From positions 326,070 through 390,069 of the forward strand of contig BSBM01002108.1 in assembly GCA_027924585.1 (NCBI GenBank): a stretch of 64,000 nucleotides of DNA. The letters run 5' to 3'. The notes under the pieces were generated by a model, which was given only the letters and a program-made list of their open reading frames with translations, ran no database searches and was not told the origin of the DNA. Every line of letters begins with the position of its first letter. Positions within the stretch are counted from its first letter, which is position 1. This document shows positions 10,801 to 21,842 of the stretch, in pieces. The DNA comes from Larix kaempferi (lineage: Eukaryota; Streptophyta; Pinopsida; Pinales; Pinaceae). Both the position numbers and the translations under genes were made by a program.

Positions 10801-11699
10801 CCATCCTTAATCACTATGAATGCTTATTAGTATCATCATTGTGTTATCCTTGAGGTCTCATACATAATCACACATTTATTAGTATAATCTTAATACTATC
10901 AAAACACAATAATCTTAAACATGTATATTCATGATCATTCACAGATAATAAACATTAGTATTCAAGGTTTTAGGGAAGTCTTCTTTTACTCATACACATT
11001 CTTATTTGATCATAGGACTCTTTTGGTGAGTTGAATCATCAATCAAGATAAGATATATAATATGCATAAAACCCGTGATTATTCAAACCTATACCTTCAT
11101 GATTCTTCTAGTTAGTCATATCATCAATTATGGTAAGAAACATAATATGCATACAAGCATGATTATTCAAACCTATGACTTCATGAATAATCATTATCAA
11201 CAACACAACAATATAAGATCCTAACACAAGGTAGGATTCTAGCTTGATATAGGAAAAACATACCTGGATTAGCATGCTAGCTAGTTATGTCTAACATACC
11301 CGCATAATGTCTTCTGGTTCTCTTCAGTGACTTGTGCTAGTAACCTGCATGTCTCATAAGTTAACCATTGTAGAACCAAGTTATACATACCTCGAAAGTA
11401 GATCTTCTATGTGATCCATGACAATGGATGAATCTTTGTCTTCATGTCACCATGAGCATATGTTCTTGAAGCAGAACATGATTTTACTTTCTTGGTGTAC
11501 CTTTTATGTTAGCGAACAACATAAACCTCATACAACATCACAATGCATTAGTACAATCATAAGTGTCAAAACCTTAATCAATGAATATCTTCTATTAAGG
11601 TGATACGACAAGTCCAGTAATTAATCAAGATTGTACTGTAATCATATGAAGACAAACATATGATAAACTTAACCATGAAACATACCTGTAAGCCATACC

Positions 11700-11829
11700 T
11701 GTCAAGATTGCTTGTAATCTTCTTATGGAAGGCCTTAGCCTCATCTCCCTCTGAGACAGAAACTTCTTCACTTATGCAGGTGACCAATCCATCTTCTTCT
11801 AGGATTAACCCAACCCACTTGATTTGCAA
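11700..11829 (-). pseudogene. Copia-6 gag remnant
   Basis: A short minus-strand stretch with GLILEEDGL...EGDEAKAFHKK corresponds to the copia-5 gag segment GLILEENEL...EDEEAKLLHKK. The gag start and the rest are missing. The interval 10810-11690 on its 3' side is AT-rich and shows nothing recognisable. Confidence 0.7.
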
Positions 11830-11989
11830 GAACTGGACCTGGAGTTGGATTAGGGTTTGTCAAAGAAACCCCAAAAATTCAAACTTTGAATTTCAAACTT
11901 CCGAAAGGATAGAAATATGCGCCTTGATGAGCTGATCAAGTTGGTATATTCAGAATTTGAAAACTACAAAGTTTCACCCCTCGAAATTG

Positions 11990-12330
11990 CCTTTTAGATT
12001 TCCGGATTCACTAGGGAGGACCCTGAATTAGGGTTTGAGTTTCCCGGAGCTTCACCCAACCAAAATATTTGATTCAAAACTCTAAGCTTCGATTTTTCTG
12101 AGGAGCTTCCAGCCGTGGTCACAGATTTCCAAAATTCCAATTTTTTGCAGAAGCCCTAATTTTCCATCTTTCTGATCAAAGTCCTGAACTGGGGTTTGAT
12201 CAAGCCTGACCTTCTGCCCAACCAAAAAATCTGATCTTGGTCTCTAAATTTCAATTTTGATGAGTAGCATCCATCCGTGGTCTTCGATTACAAAAATTCC
12301 AACTTTCTCTGAAGCCCTAAATTCCGGAAG
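11990..12330. repeat. Diverged tandem duplication in copia-6 leader (~166 bp)
   Basis: Two diverged units share the order CCTGAA..GGGTTTGA, CCCAACCAAAA, CATCCGTGGTC or CAGCCGTGGTC, and AAGCCCTAA. It lies in the 5' leader of copia-6 and is non-coding. Confidence 0.65.
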
Positions 12331-12427
12331 CCATGAATGAAGGTACTCAAACATAATTCCGTTTTGACAGAAATATGTACCTGATTGTTTCTGGTGTAAC
12401 TACGAACTTTTCGATCCACAGGGTCTG

Positions 12428-12781
12428 AAAATTTTTCCTAAGATAGCCCGACCTGTTATCTTTCCATCCCGATAGGTCTGACCTCAATTGGATTCTCTGA
12501 GACAGATTAATGCCAAGTGTCGCAACGTGACCTGTTTATGGGATAATACAGGAGAGCAAATTTGTACGATGTGCCATGTGTCACTGGTTCAACTTCGGCC
12601 TCTGAAAATGTTTCCTGAGATATCCTGACCTGCTATATTTCCATCTTGATAGGTCTGACCTCAATTGGATTCTTTGAGAGAGATTTATGCCAAGTGTCGC
12701 AACGTGACCTGTTTATGGGATAATACAGGAGAGCAAACTTGTACGGTGTGCCACATGTCACTGGTTCAACTTCGGCCTCTG
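12428..12781. repeat. Tandem duplication in copia-6 leader (period 177 bp)
   Basis: Two units (12428-12604 and 12605-12781) are nearly identical across GACCTCAATTGGATTCT...GTGTCGCAACGTGACC...GGTTCAACTTCGGCC. The sequence is non-coding; 12790-13149 between it and the primer site shows nothing else. Confidence 0.9.
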
Positions 12782-13162
12782 AAACATTGTCCTGAGATAG
12801 TACAGTCTTTGTACTACCTGTCACTATTTACGAAATTTCATTTGGAGCTTCCTAGCCCAAGTTATGACCTTTTTCCCAAGGTCACCTGATTTTGACTCAG
12901 ATCTAGAAGAGGCAAAAACCCTATATTGTACAGATCATAAATCACAAAGTACAATGAATTAGAGGTTGTCCTTTGGAAAAAAGGTACACGGGGATCTAAT
13001 CTTCGACCTATAAAAGTTTCAGATCCGAAAACTTCGCCAAAATGGATTTATAGCGAAAGTGCTACGATGACTGGTTTTTGCTATATCAAGCCCTAGCATC
13101 GTAAGTGCAACAAGTGTCATACATGCCATATCATGCCTTCTTTCAGGCTAGCTTTGATACCA

Positions 13163-13808
13163 TGTTAAATTTTCATAATTTACTTCAATTTGATCCAGGA
13201 TATTAATTGAGAGAACAACATGTACAGCAAATCTACAGCATATCAATCATGGACACAATAATGCAAGCACACAAGAGACACAGAGTTTACTTGGGGAAAA
13301 CCATAAAGGTGAAAAACCCCAATAACTTCCTCAGAGATAGATAGAGCAATGATACAACCAGAATACAAGAGATAGTCTTCTCCTAGTAGAAGAGCCTCCC
13401 CCTCCACAAGTGCACCACTCTCCAAAGTGTGAGTGAGAGAATAGAATGTGTAAAATGAGAGAGACACACTCTCTATTTATACACTAACTTGACTTGACCT
13501 TTACTCAACTAGGTCGGCCTCAACATAACCACTTAACGTAATGCTGACTTGGCCGACCCCCACTAGGGTGGTATAACAACCCTTTGACCCACATGGCCGA
13601 CCCCCAATAGGGTGGTCTAATAACCCTTTGACCCACATGACTTATACATGGCCGACCCCAACAAGGTGGTCTAATAACCCATCAAGTATAAGTTACAACA
13701 CTTACAATATAAATGACGACACTTCCGTATAGAGGAATAATAACATCTCTATAGGAATACAATAGACATATATGTGAAATACATTCCGATGTTACATATA
13801 CATCAACA
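13163..13808 (-). repeat. Copia-6 5' LTR, with internal triplication
   Basis: Runs TGTTAA to ATCAACA on the plus strand, homologous to the copia-5 LTRs but longer. The extra length includes three copies of a unit with GGCCGACCCCCA..AGGGTGGTCTAATAACCC (about 13552-13682), present once in copia-5. A TATA box lies on the minus strand at about 13475-13484. The next base after the LTR (13809) resumes the copia-2 frame. Confidence 0.92.
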
Positions 13809-16782
13809 AAGTGGTGAAGCCTCCTACAACCTAGATTCTGGAAAATCTTTGAAGATGAAAGAAGTCCTTTATGTACCTGGGCTCAAGAAGAACTTACTCT
13901 CCATCTCTGCATTGGATGCAAAAGGTATGAGGGTTGCATTTGTGGATGGCCAAGTCCTAATGTGGCCAAAGGGAAAGACCATAGATGATGCAGTAGTGAT
14001 TGGAGAGCAAGAGGGAGGTTTGTATAAATTGAAGGGACAACCTGAACATGCCATGGTGAATGAATCCATGGAGACAAGTGAACTTTGGCATAGAAGACTT
14101 GCTCATATGCACTATAGGGCACTTCCAATTGCAAGCAAGGCTGTGGAGGGTCTTCCTGAGATCAAGACCAAACATGAAGGCGTTTGCAAAGGATGTGCAA
14201 AAGGTAAGAACATTAAGAAGGCTTTCCCACGCAGTGAAAGCAAGGCAAAAGACACCCTGGAAATCATCCACTCAGATGTATGTGGTCCTATGTCATCCAG
14301 TTCTCTGAGTGGGTATGTTTACTATGTCTCATTTATTGATGACTTCTCCAGGAAGACTTGGGTATACTTCTTGAAGAACAAAGATGAGGTGTTTGATAAG
14401 TTCAAGGAATTCAAAACCTTGATGGAGAATCAAACTGACAAGAAGATCAAAACATTCAGATCCGACAATGGTGGAGAATTCACCTCAGGTGACTTCAAGA
14501 AGCTTTGCAGTGATTCAGGGATTAAGAGGGAGTTGACTGCTCCTTATAATCCTCAACAGAATGGAGTTGCAGAAAGGAAGAACAGAACAATCATGGAAGC
14601 AGCGAGGGCAATGCTGCATGACCAAGATCTACCTATGCATCTATGGGCAGAAGCAGCTAGAACAGCTGTATATGTGCAGAACATAACACCCCACGAGATA
14701 TTGGACAACAAAACACCAGAAGAGGTCTTTTCTGGTAAGAAACCTGAAGTCATCCATCTCAGAATATTCGGTTGTCCGGTATACACACATGTCCCAAAGG
14801 AAAAGAGGACCAAACTAGATCCTTCAGGAAAGAAGGGTATCTTTGTGGGTTACAGTGAAAGCTTGAAGGCTTACATAATATACTTTCTAGGGTTCAAGAA
14901 GATTGATGTCAACAGGGATGTAACATTTGATGAAAACTCAGCATTCATCAAATCAAGGAAGGCACCTATCGAAGTTTATGAAGAACCTAAGGAAACTACA
15001 TTTCAAGACACTACCATGACTGAAGCAATTCCAGAAGTTGTTCGTGAGTTTGAATATCCGCAAGAAACTGTAGATCCACCCCATGAGGATAACTCTCAAA
15101 AGAGGAAACCTGCATGGGCTAGAGAGCTCATTCAAGATGCAAAAAGATTTGGCATTCCAGAAGAAGAACACGGAGCAGAGAAGAGAACCAGATCACATAC
15201 CAGCTACGTTGCTTTACTCTGTGACATTATGAACAAAGAACCTTCCAGTTATGAAGAAGCAGCAGAAAAGAAAGAATGGAAGGATGCCATGGTTGAGGAA
15301 TACCAATCAATAATGAAGAATGATGTTTGGGATGTTGTCCCAAGACCTAAAGAGAAGTATTTTGTGACTTCCAAATGGATCTACAAAATCAAGCATGCTG
15401 CAGATGGCAGTGTAGAAAAATACAAAGCAAGATTCATAGCTCGTGGCTTCTCTCAGAAAGAGGGAATATATTATGAAGAAACTTTTGCACTTGCAGCCAG
15501 GTATACTTCCATCAGAACGGTACTTTCCCTGGCTGCAGCAATGAAATGGAAAATACACCAGATGGATGTCAAGACTACCTTCTTGAATGGTGTAGTTGAA
15601 GAGGAAGTATATGTGGAGCAGCCACTCGGTTTCGAAATACATGACAGGGAGTCGTATGTATGCAGATTGAAGAAAGACTTGTATGGCTTGAAGCAAGCTC
15701 CCAGAACTTGGTATGGTAGGATGGACAGTTTCCTATCTAGTTTGGGCTTTACCAAGAGTAAAGCGGATTCCAACCTTTACTACAAGGTTGAGGAAGGGAA
15801 TCCTGTGATTCTACTCCTGTATGTGGATGAATTATTTGTAACAGGAGATGATAGATTGATTGCGGATACTAAGAGGAAGATTACTGCTGAGTTCGATATG
15901 AAAGATTTGAGAATGATGCATTATTTCCTAGGTATGGAGGTGTGGCAGAATGCAGGTGGGATCTTCCTTGGTCAAGGGAAGTACACAGTAGATATACTGA
16001 ATAGATTCGGGATGATGGATTGCAAGGCCATGGCCATACCTACAGCATCGAATCTGAAGCTTCTATGTGATGCTTCATCTGAGCCGGTTGATGTCTCTAT
16101 GTATCGTCAGATGATTGGGTCCTTGATGTACCTGATGAACACAAGACCAGATATTTGCTTTGCAGTGAACACATTGAGCCAGTTCCTGACGGATCCAAGG
16201 AGTGTTCACCTGGTTGCTGTAAAGCATGTCCTGAGGTACCTGAAGGGTACAGTGGATTATGGGCTCAAGCATGAAGCGAATCAAAAGTTTAACCTACAGG
16301 GTTATGTTGATTCAGATTGGGCTAGCAGTGCTGCAGATAGGAAGAGCACATCTGGGTGCCGCTTCAGTATGGGATCAGGTGTGATCTCTTGGTTTAGAAG
16401 GAAGCAGTCCTGCGTAGCACTGAGAATAGCTGAGGCAAAGTATGTTGCAGCTTGTTCAGCTAGTTGTGAGGCAGTATGGCTACGGAAGCTACTGTCTGAG
16501 TTATTTGATCTCCCGTTGGATGCTACTGGTATCTTTTGTGATAACCAGAGTTGTGTGAAGCTGTCCGAGAACCCAGTGTTTCATGATAGGTCGAAACACA
16601 TAGAGATCAAATATCACTATATCAGGGATATGGTGCATAGAGGAGTTGTGAAGCTCCTGTACATTGCGACAAACGAGTAGATTGCAGATGTGCTAACGAA
16701 GCCACTAGCCAGGGTGAAGTTCGAGTACTTCAAGGAGAGGCTTGGTGTTCTCCAGGTTGATGACACTTCGAGGAAGAAGTGA
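13809..16782 (+). pseudogene. Copia-2 pol: protease end, integrase, RT, RNase H
   Basis: Resumes inside the protease/gag-pre-integrase region (SGEASYNLDSGKS) right after the copia-6 LTR and stays open to a TAG at 16678; the natural end is the TGA at 16780 after LTKPLARVKFEYF. Order: zinc-binding LWHRRLAHMH...CKGCAKGKN (about 14085-14215), integrase catalytic core with SDVCGP, RSDNGGEF and the Glu in AERKNR, RT with MDVKTTFLNG and KQAPRTWY, then RNase H with VDSDWAS and CDNQSCVKL. The RT active box is YVDE instead of YVDD (about 15820). Apart from that and the late stop it is remarkably intact over about 960 codons. There is no ATG at the real start, because the front half was lost. Confidence 0.95.
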
Positions 16783-16865
16783 TGGACACATTTGCTGAAT
16801 CCATTCCAAGCATGTTGGAAGGAGGATCCTTCACATGGCTGTGGATGTAAGCGCTGGATGATGAG

Positions 16866-17375
16866 CATCAGGATGATGTTCTGGTTTCTACTTTGTATGA
16901 TCAGTTGGATCATTTATATATGTATGTATGCATCATGTTGGATGCTGGATATGATCAGTTGGATCATTTATATTTATATGTACGTACGCATCATCTTGGA
17001 TGCTGGATATGATCGGTTGGATCATGTGTATGTATTTTTTATATGCATCATGTTGGATGCTTGGACCATGTATCTGTATATGTATCAGGTGGATACATTG
17101 TATGATCAGGTAGATCATGTATGTTGATATGTATCATGTATTTATATTTGTATCAGGTGGATACACTGTATGATCAGGTGGATCATGTATGATGATATGT
17201 ATCAGGTAGATACTTGGTATGCAGCAGGTAGATGCATTGTATGATCAGGATGATCATGGATGATGAGCTTCAGGATGTTGCTCCAGATGACATGCAGCAG
17301 GATGTTGCAGTGATGATGATCAGGATGATCATGTGTACATCAGGATGATGTATGGTGAGTATCAAGTTGATACTC
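16866..17375 (+). repeat. Array of ~17 short hairpins with covarying stems (copia-2)
   Basis: Between the pol stop and the polypurine tract lies a run of small inverted repeats. Examples: CATCA-GGA-TGATG (16866), ATGATC-AGTTG-GATCAT (16897, 16951), GCATC-ATGTTG-GATGC (16930, 17045), GTATC-AGGTG-GATAC (17082, 17150), GTATC-AGGTA-GATAC (17199), ATGATCA-GGA-TGATCAT (17241, 17316), TACATCA-GGA-TGATGTA (17336) and GAGTATCA-AGT-TGATACTC (17357). Stems differ between units but nearly all remain self-complementary. Copia-5 carries the same array at 28745-29280. No ORF of substance spans it. Confidence 0.9.
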
Positions 17376-17399
17376 TGTGGCCGTGGAACAGGTTGTGCA

Positions 17400-18025
17400 G
17401 ATAAGCATGTAATTTGTGCTTGGGATATTTGTAGATAGTCTTTCGAGGTTTTTCCTATGGCATGTAATTTGTACCCTGGGATATCTGGCAAATGCTCTTT
17501 TGAGGTTTTGCTTGGGAGGACATATAATTTGTGCCCTGGGAGATCTGCAGATAGTATTTCGAGGTTTTTCCTATGGCATGTAATTTGTGCCCTGGCATAT
17601 TTGGCCGATGCTCTTTCAAGGTTTTGTCCTATGGCATGTAATTTGTGCCCTGGGAGATCTAATAGGTTGATCCGTGTGCTCGTAATCAGTCCTGGGATGC
17701 TCTTTCGAGGTTTTTCCATGACCACATGTAATTTGTGCCTTGGGAGATCCGATAGGTTGAGCCTTGTGCTCGTAATCAGTCCTGGGATGCTCTTTCGAGG
17801 TTTTGTGGTGACCACATGTAATTTGTGCCCTGGGAGATCTGATAGGTTGAGCCTTGTGCTCGTAATCAGTCCTGGGATTCTCTTTCAAGGTTTTGTGGTG
17901 GGGTCACATGTAATAAGTCTTGGAGATCTAGACAGGATGAAAAAGGCCTCAGATTCTCTTTAGGGTTCTTGCTAGTCAAGAGACTCTTTTAAGGTTTTGT
18001 GATGCATGTAATAAGTCCTGAGATT
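17400..18025 (+). repeat. Minisatellite, ~57-bp and ~88-bp units (copia-2 3' region)
   Basis: About eight units share TTTCGAGGTTTT, CATGTAATTTGTGCC and TGGGAGATC. The first four are about 57 bp; later ones carry an insert with GTGCTCGTAATCAGTCC and are about 88 bp. The last units decay. Open frames crossing it on either strand are repeat artefacts. The homologous array in copia-5 is at 28118-28725. Confidence 0.9.
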
Positions 18026-18240
18026 TCCACAGTATGGCCAGTGATGATGAAGACCTGTAGGTGGTGGGCCTACATCCAGTATGAAAAAGGACTGGCTCTG
18101 TAGAACTTCCTATGATGAGTAGAGTCAGAGATTGGTTGAGATAGCAGTAGCAGTGACAATGATGATGACAATGCATCGATGACGATGATCCCAAGAAGAA
18201 GACTTGTCTAGCAGATCTGTGTCGAGAAATACCTTCCTAG

Positions 18241-18251
18241 TTAAGAGGGAG
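18241..18251 (+). other. Copia-2 polypurine tract
   Basis: TTAAGAGGGAG directly precedes the 3' LTR, the expected plus-strand primer. The copia-5 tract is the same motif. Confidence 0.88.
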
Positions 18252-18843
18252 TGTTGATGTATATGTAATTTCAGAATGTATTTCATATATATTTATTGTA
18301 CCCTTATTAGAGATGTGTTATTCCTCTATAAGGAAGTGTCGTCATGTGGATTGACAAGTGTCGCAAGTGTGTGTACTTGTCGATGGGTTATTAGACCACC
18401 ATGTGTGGGGTTGGCCCTGAAATATATATTATATTGTGGATGTACCTAGCTAGACAAGTCAGCCCCATAAGGTCACTGGGAAAACAGGTTAGTATAAATA
18501 GAGATCGGGAGATCTCTATTTTGATCATTCGGAAAGTCACACTTCTCTCACTCAGAAAGTGGCGCACTAGTGAGGAGGAGGATCATCTACTACTAGGAGA
18601 CTATATCAAGTGTATTTTGGTTGTACTTTGGTTGAGCCATTGTTCTCTCTATCTCTGAGGAAGTTGTGGGGTTTTTCACCTTAGGGTTTTCCCCATGGAA
18701 ACTCTGCGTCTCTTGTCTCTGATGCTTTTGATTCTTGTGATGCTTGTCATGCTTATTGTGATTGTTATGCATTGATATACTATATATGTTATTCTCTCAG
18801 TAAAGATCCTAGAGTATTGTGAATTAATGCTCAAAATTTAACA
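18252..18843 (+). repeat. Copia-2 3' LTR
   Basis: 592 bp, TGTTGATG to TTAACA, followed by the TSD GTTCA, after which gypsy-1 gag resumes. Confidence 0.96.
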
Positions 18844-19635
18844 GTTCATGAAGATGTTGTCTGTAGATTGTTTCCATACACTTTCCATGGAAAAGCTTCC
18901 ACATGGTACTTTGCCCTGGAAGCTAGATCCATCTCTTCATGGGATGACTTTGAGAAATTGTTCATTCAAAAATTTGGAGATGATAAGACTCTAGAAGACT
19001 TGGTTATTGATTTATCATCTATGAAAATCAGAGGTAAAGAAAGAGTAAAAGATTACAATCAGAGGTTTTCATATTTAAAAAACAGAATTCCTAATACTCT
19101 TTTACTTGCAGAAGAACTTCAGGTTGCTTATTATGTTAAAGGATTTCCTGTTCCCATAGTTATGTGGGTTAAAAGAGAAAGAAAATACACCTTGCAAGAG
19201 GCCTTTGCTGAGGCTATTCAGGTTGAAAAAGACATTTATTGTCTAAAGGATAACCCTAATGCCACATCAGATCAACCTTCAACTTCTTGTAAGAAACCTA
19301 ATAACCCTCCAAAACCTACTACAACAAAGCCATATCCTTTCGAGATGACTGACATGAAGAATTTTCTCCAGAAAATGTCCAATGAGATGGTTGATTTAAA
19401 GAAGAATAATAATGAAAATAAGGTTAATAATAGAGGTTTTGCAAGGCCACCTTTTAGGAGACCTTATCAACCTCCTCAAAATCCACCACCTCCTAATGAA
19501 GGATCGACTTTTGAAGATATTTACTCTATTTTTACAGCTCTGGCCACTAAAACTCAGAATGTCCCAAAACCTTCCGATGACCAAACAAATCAAGACCCAC
19601 AATTGACACAAGAAGAAGAAGAAGAAGACCAGTAG
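18844..19635 (+). pseudogene. Gypsy-1 gag, capsid domain part
   Basis: Continues the gag split by copia-2. It shows the hallmark plant gypsy gag block (FPYTFHGKASTWYFAL, WDDFEKLFIQKF, GKERVKDYNQRFSYL), then a Pro-rich linker (about 19440-19500) and an acidic end before the TAG at 19633. No CCHC zinc knuckle is visible. It is open from 18849 to the stop. The protease follows in a different frame 33 bases later. Confidence 0.92.
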
Positions 19636-19667
19636 ATTAATATTGTAAGCTACTTTTCTGAACTCCA

Positions 19668-20294
19668 GTGAATGAAGAAGAAGAAGAACCTGAGACAGTA
19701 TTCAATGTTCAACATCCTTACAATACTAGATCAAAAGGACAATCTTCTCAAGAACCTTCATCTTCAACAACAATTCCCAACAAAGGTAAAATTGTCCCCC
19801 AAAAAAATACAGTCATTCCTGAATTAGAGTACAATTTAGCTGAAGATTTGAAAAGAGTCAGAGCTAATATTTCCTTATTTGAACTTCTCAAAATCCCTTC
19901 TATGAGAGACTCTCTACCTAAAAGTATGATAATCAAACAACCAAGGGAAACTCAAAACAATAACTTAGACTCTTTCACCAAATCTGATGACCAGAAACCT
20001 GGAAGCAAGAGGACACCTCCTTTCTTGCTTACATTTGAAATATTCAATAGGAATGTACACAATTGTATGATAGATTTAGGTGCCTCATCCAACGTGATGC
20101 CCCTATCTATCTGCAGAAAGCTAAATGCAACTTGGGAACCCTGTCCTACTGAAATTGTCCAGCTTGACAAATCTAAAGTAAGAGTAGTGGAGAGATTAAT
20201 AAATGTCTTGTTAACATTGTATGTTGATCCCAGGATCTACCAGACCATAGATATAATGGTAGCTGACATCCCTGAAGCTTATGGATGTGGTTGA
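19668..20294 (+). pseudogene. Gypsy-1 aspartic protease region
   Basis: Part of the polyprotein rather than a separate gene: there is no ATG at its start, and it follows gag in another frame. It contains YNTRSKG near the start, the conserved SMRDSLPKS-type linker, and the catalytic triad region DLGASSNVMPLSICRKL at about 20070-20120, so the active-site Asp is kept. The frame breaks by a shift around 20290, where DIPEAYG should continue into the next domain. The protease cuts the Gag-Pol polyprotein in functional relatives. Confidence 0.88.
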
Positions 20295-20404
20295 GCAGAG
20301 ACTAGTTAGAGAAGTTGAGAGGCTACCTTGCCACTGATTGATCTCACTTATGTCTACCCTACAATGGACAACCAAATAAGATCAAGATCAGTAGGGAACC
20401 ATTT

Positions 20405-20912
20405 ATGAAGCAAACAGTCACTAACCTTAATGACTCAAGTGAACCTGCCTCTTATTTCAGTTCACATATTGAGCATTTCACTTTTGACACTTTCTTTCGG
20501 GATTTTCTTGCTGACTCTTCACCAATTGAGAAAGTACAGAATGAGTCACAAATTACCAAGGTTACTTTTGTACCATTCCCTGGCACTATTGTACACAATG
20601 AATATAAGTTTAATATAAATTTTAGGATTGATCCTATTGCATGGACTTTAGTTTTTTATGGCTCCAGATCTAAAGATGGAGTTGGTGCAGGTTGTGTCCT
20701 AATTGATCCGAAAGGAACAAAGACAATGATTGCTTGTAGACTTGAGTTTGAATGTACCAATAACATAGTTGAGTATGAGGCCCTGGTCCAGGGACTCAAG
20801 AAGGCCATTGATATGGCTGCACATGTGATTGAATGTTTTGGAGACTTTGAAATCATAGTATAACAAGTAAGAAACATGATACACTATTTGTCTCCTCATT
20901 TAATTAATTATT
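20405..20912 (+). pseudogene. Gypsy-1 extra RNase H domain, N-terminal two-thirds
   Basis: From about 20637 the frame has WTLVFYGSRSKDGVGAG, CLEFECTNN-like RLEFECTNNIVEYEAL and GLKKAIDMAAHVIE-CFGDFEIIV, the pattern of the RNase H-like (rvt_3) domain in plant retroelements. The first catalytic Asp, usually in F-DG, is Tyr here; the Glu in VEYEA and the Asp in FGD remain. A stop follows IIV at 20861. TR-GAG-3 cuts the domain at 20912, and the C-terminal third resumes at 37174. It lies upstream of RT, in addition to the usual RNase H downstream of RT. Confidence 0.88.
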
Positions 20913-21130
20913 TGTTAGGTTTCCCAATGGGAAAATGAGAAGATTGGCTTACACGGAGCCAAATAACAAACACAAAGACAAATAGAATGGCGTGAAAGCG
21001 CAATACATTTCATTAAGATATGCACATATAAATACAATAATATGTGACCCTTTGAATTCGTATTCCAAAAAATCTCTTGGACTCCCAAGATGACTGTTCG
21101 TCTCCCAACCTGACGGATTAGTGTCCAACA
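20913..21130 (-). repeat. TR-GAG-3 3' LTR
   Basis: 218 bp, pairs with 36956-37173, and is followed on its right by the polypurine tract. Confidence 0.93.
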
Positions 21131-21145
21131 AATCCCCCCTTAATC
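21131..21145 (-). other. TR-GAG-3 polypurine tract
   Basis: On the minus strand GATTAAGGGGGGATT abuts the 3' LTR. A related internal purine run on the same strand recurs near 21680 and 21892. Confidence 0.85.
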
Positions 21146-21181
21146 TGAAGGGTGTATATGAGTCCAAGAAAAAGAAGAGAG

Positions 21182-21607
21182 CTGAACAAGTGGAAGTGGA
21201 CAGCTACCATCAACTGAACATTTCCATCTCGAACATCCTATACTAAGAAGGTTAGCTAGAAGCTTGCACATGCTTCTGCTAGATACAATGGCTCTCACAA
21301 GGGATGGTTTTTAGGATGACCATCAACCGAAATAGGATAGCAGAAGGCTGGAATCTTCTACTATGTGTGTGGTTTAATGTTGACCAAAAACTCTCGAACT
21401 TGGCTCGAAGGCTTAGAGGTTCTTTCTAGAATGGTTGGGATGGGATGAAACCAAACCAACTGGAGAGCTGAAAATAGGAAGTGAATAGCTGCAACTTGCT
21501 GAACATTTCCATCTTGACAATTGTTTTCCAAGTTAGCTAGAAGCTTGCACATGCTTCTGCTAAATGAAGGTGCTCTCAATACTGGTGGTTTAAGGATGAC
21601 CACCAAC
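21182..21607. repeat. Direct duplication in TR-GAG-3 3' region (period ~285 bp)
   Basis: 21182-21330 and 21467-21607 share CTGAACATTTCCATCT, GTTAGCTAGAAGCTTGCAC and GGATGACCA. A second pair, at about 21661-21730 and 21876-21935, shares TTCCCCCCTGTCA and GTGAGGAGAGGA. The interval 21131-21842 has no ORF. Confidence 0.8.
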
Positions 21608-21842
21608 TCTAGAGCTCAGTCGAACATAGATCTTCGCATAATCGCTTGTTCCAGCTCGCTTGTTACTGACGGTATTCATTCCCCCCTGTCAGGAACAATG
21701 TGAGGAGAGGAGAGTCTCATTGTGTCACAACTAGACACAAAACACATGAGTACTCTATGTCATGGTTCTCTTATGTCTAAGTGTCTATAACAATGAATCT
21801 GGACTCTGAAACTGGATGTGGATCATGCTTGTTTGATCTCAC

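Larger units (their letters stand above)
8864..13808 (-). mobile_element. Copia-6: broken, rearranged relative nested in copia-2
   Basis: Minus-strand member of the copia-2/5 family. Only its 5' LTR survives (13163-13808, 646 bp) with a primer site next to it (13150-13162, TGGTATCAAAGCT on the minus strand). Going 5' to 3' it has a repeat-rich leader, a short gag remnant, about 0.9 kb of unrelated AT-rich sequence, a block shared only with copia-5, and an RT/RNase H remnant. The left end lacks the 3' LTR and instead holds a 56-bp tandem array. The copia-2 segment expected between gag codon 82 and the protease end is absent, so insertion was accompanied or followed by deletion; no TSD can be shown. 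Confidence 0.85.
7451..18843 (+). mobile_element. Copia-2: Ty1/copia element inserted in gypsy-1 gag
   Basis: Identical-length LTRs of 592 bp (7451-8042 and 18252-18843; about 14 differences by eye, roughly 2.4%), TG...CA ends, perfect TSD GTTCA (7446-7450 and 18844-18848), tRNA-iMet primer site after the 5' LTR and a TTAAGAGGGAG polypurine tract before the 3' LTR. Between them lie a leader, the start of gag, a broken minus-strand relative (copia-6), a long integrase-RT-RNase H frame and a 1.5-kb structured 3' region. The rest of gag and most of the protease are missing at the copia-6 junction, and the RT box is YVDE, so it is not autonomous. Confidence 0.95.

Noticed and set aside
17270-17963. 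Open frames of about 170-180 codons on both strands
   Set aside because: They run through the minisatellite; the repeated peptides only mirror the DNA repeat, and both strands are open.
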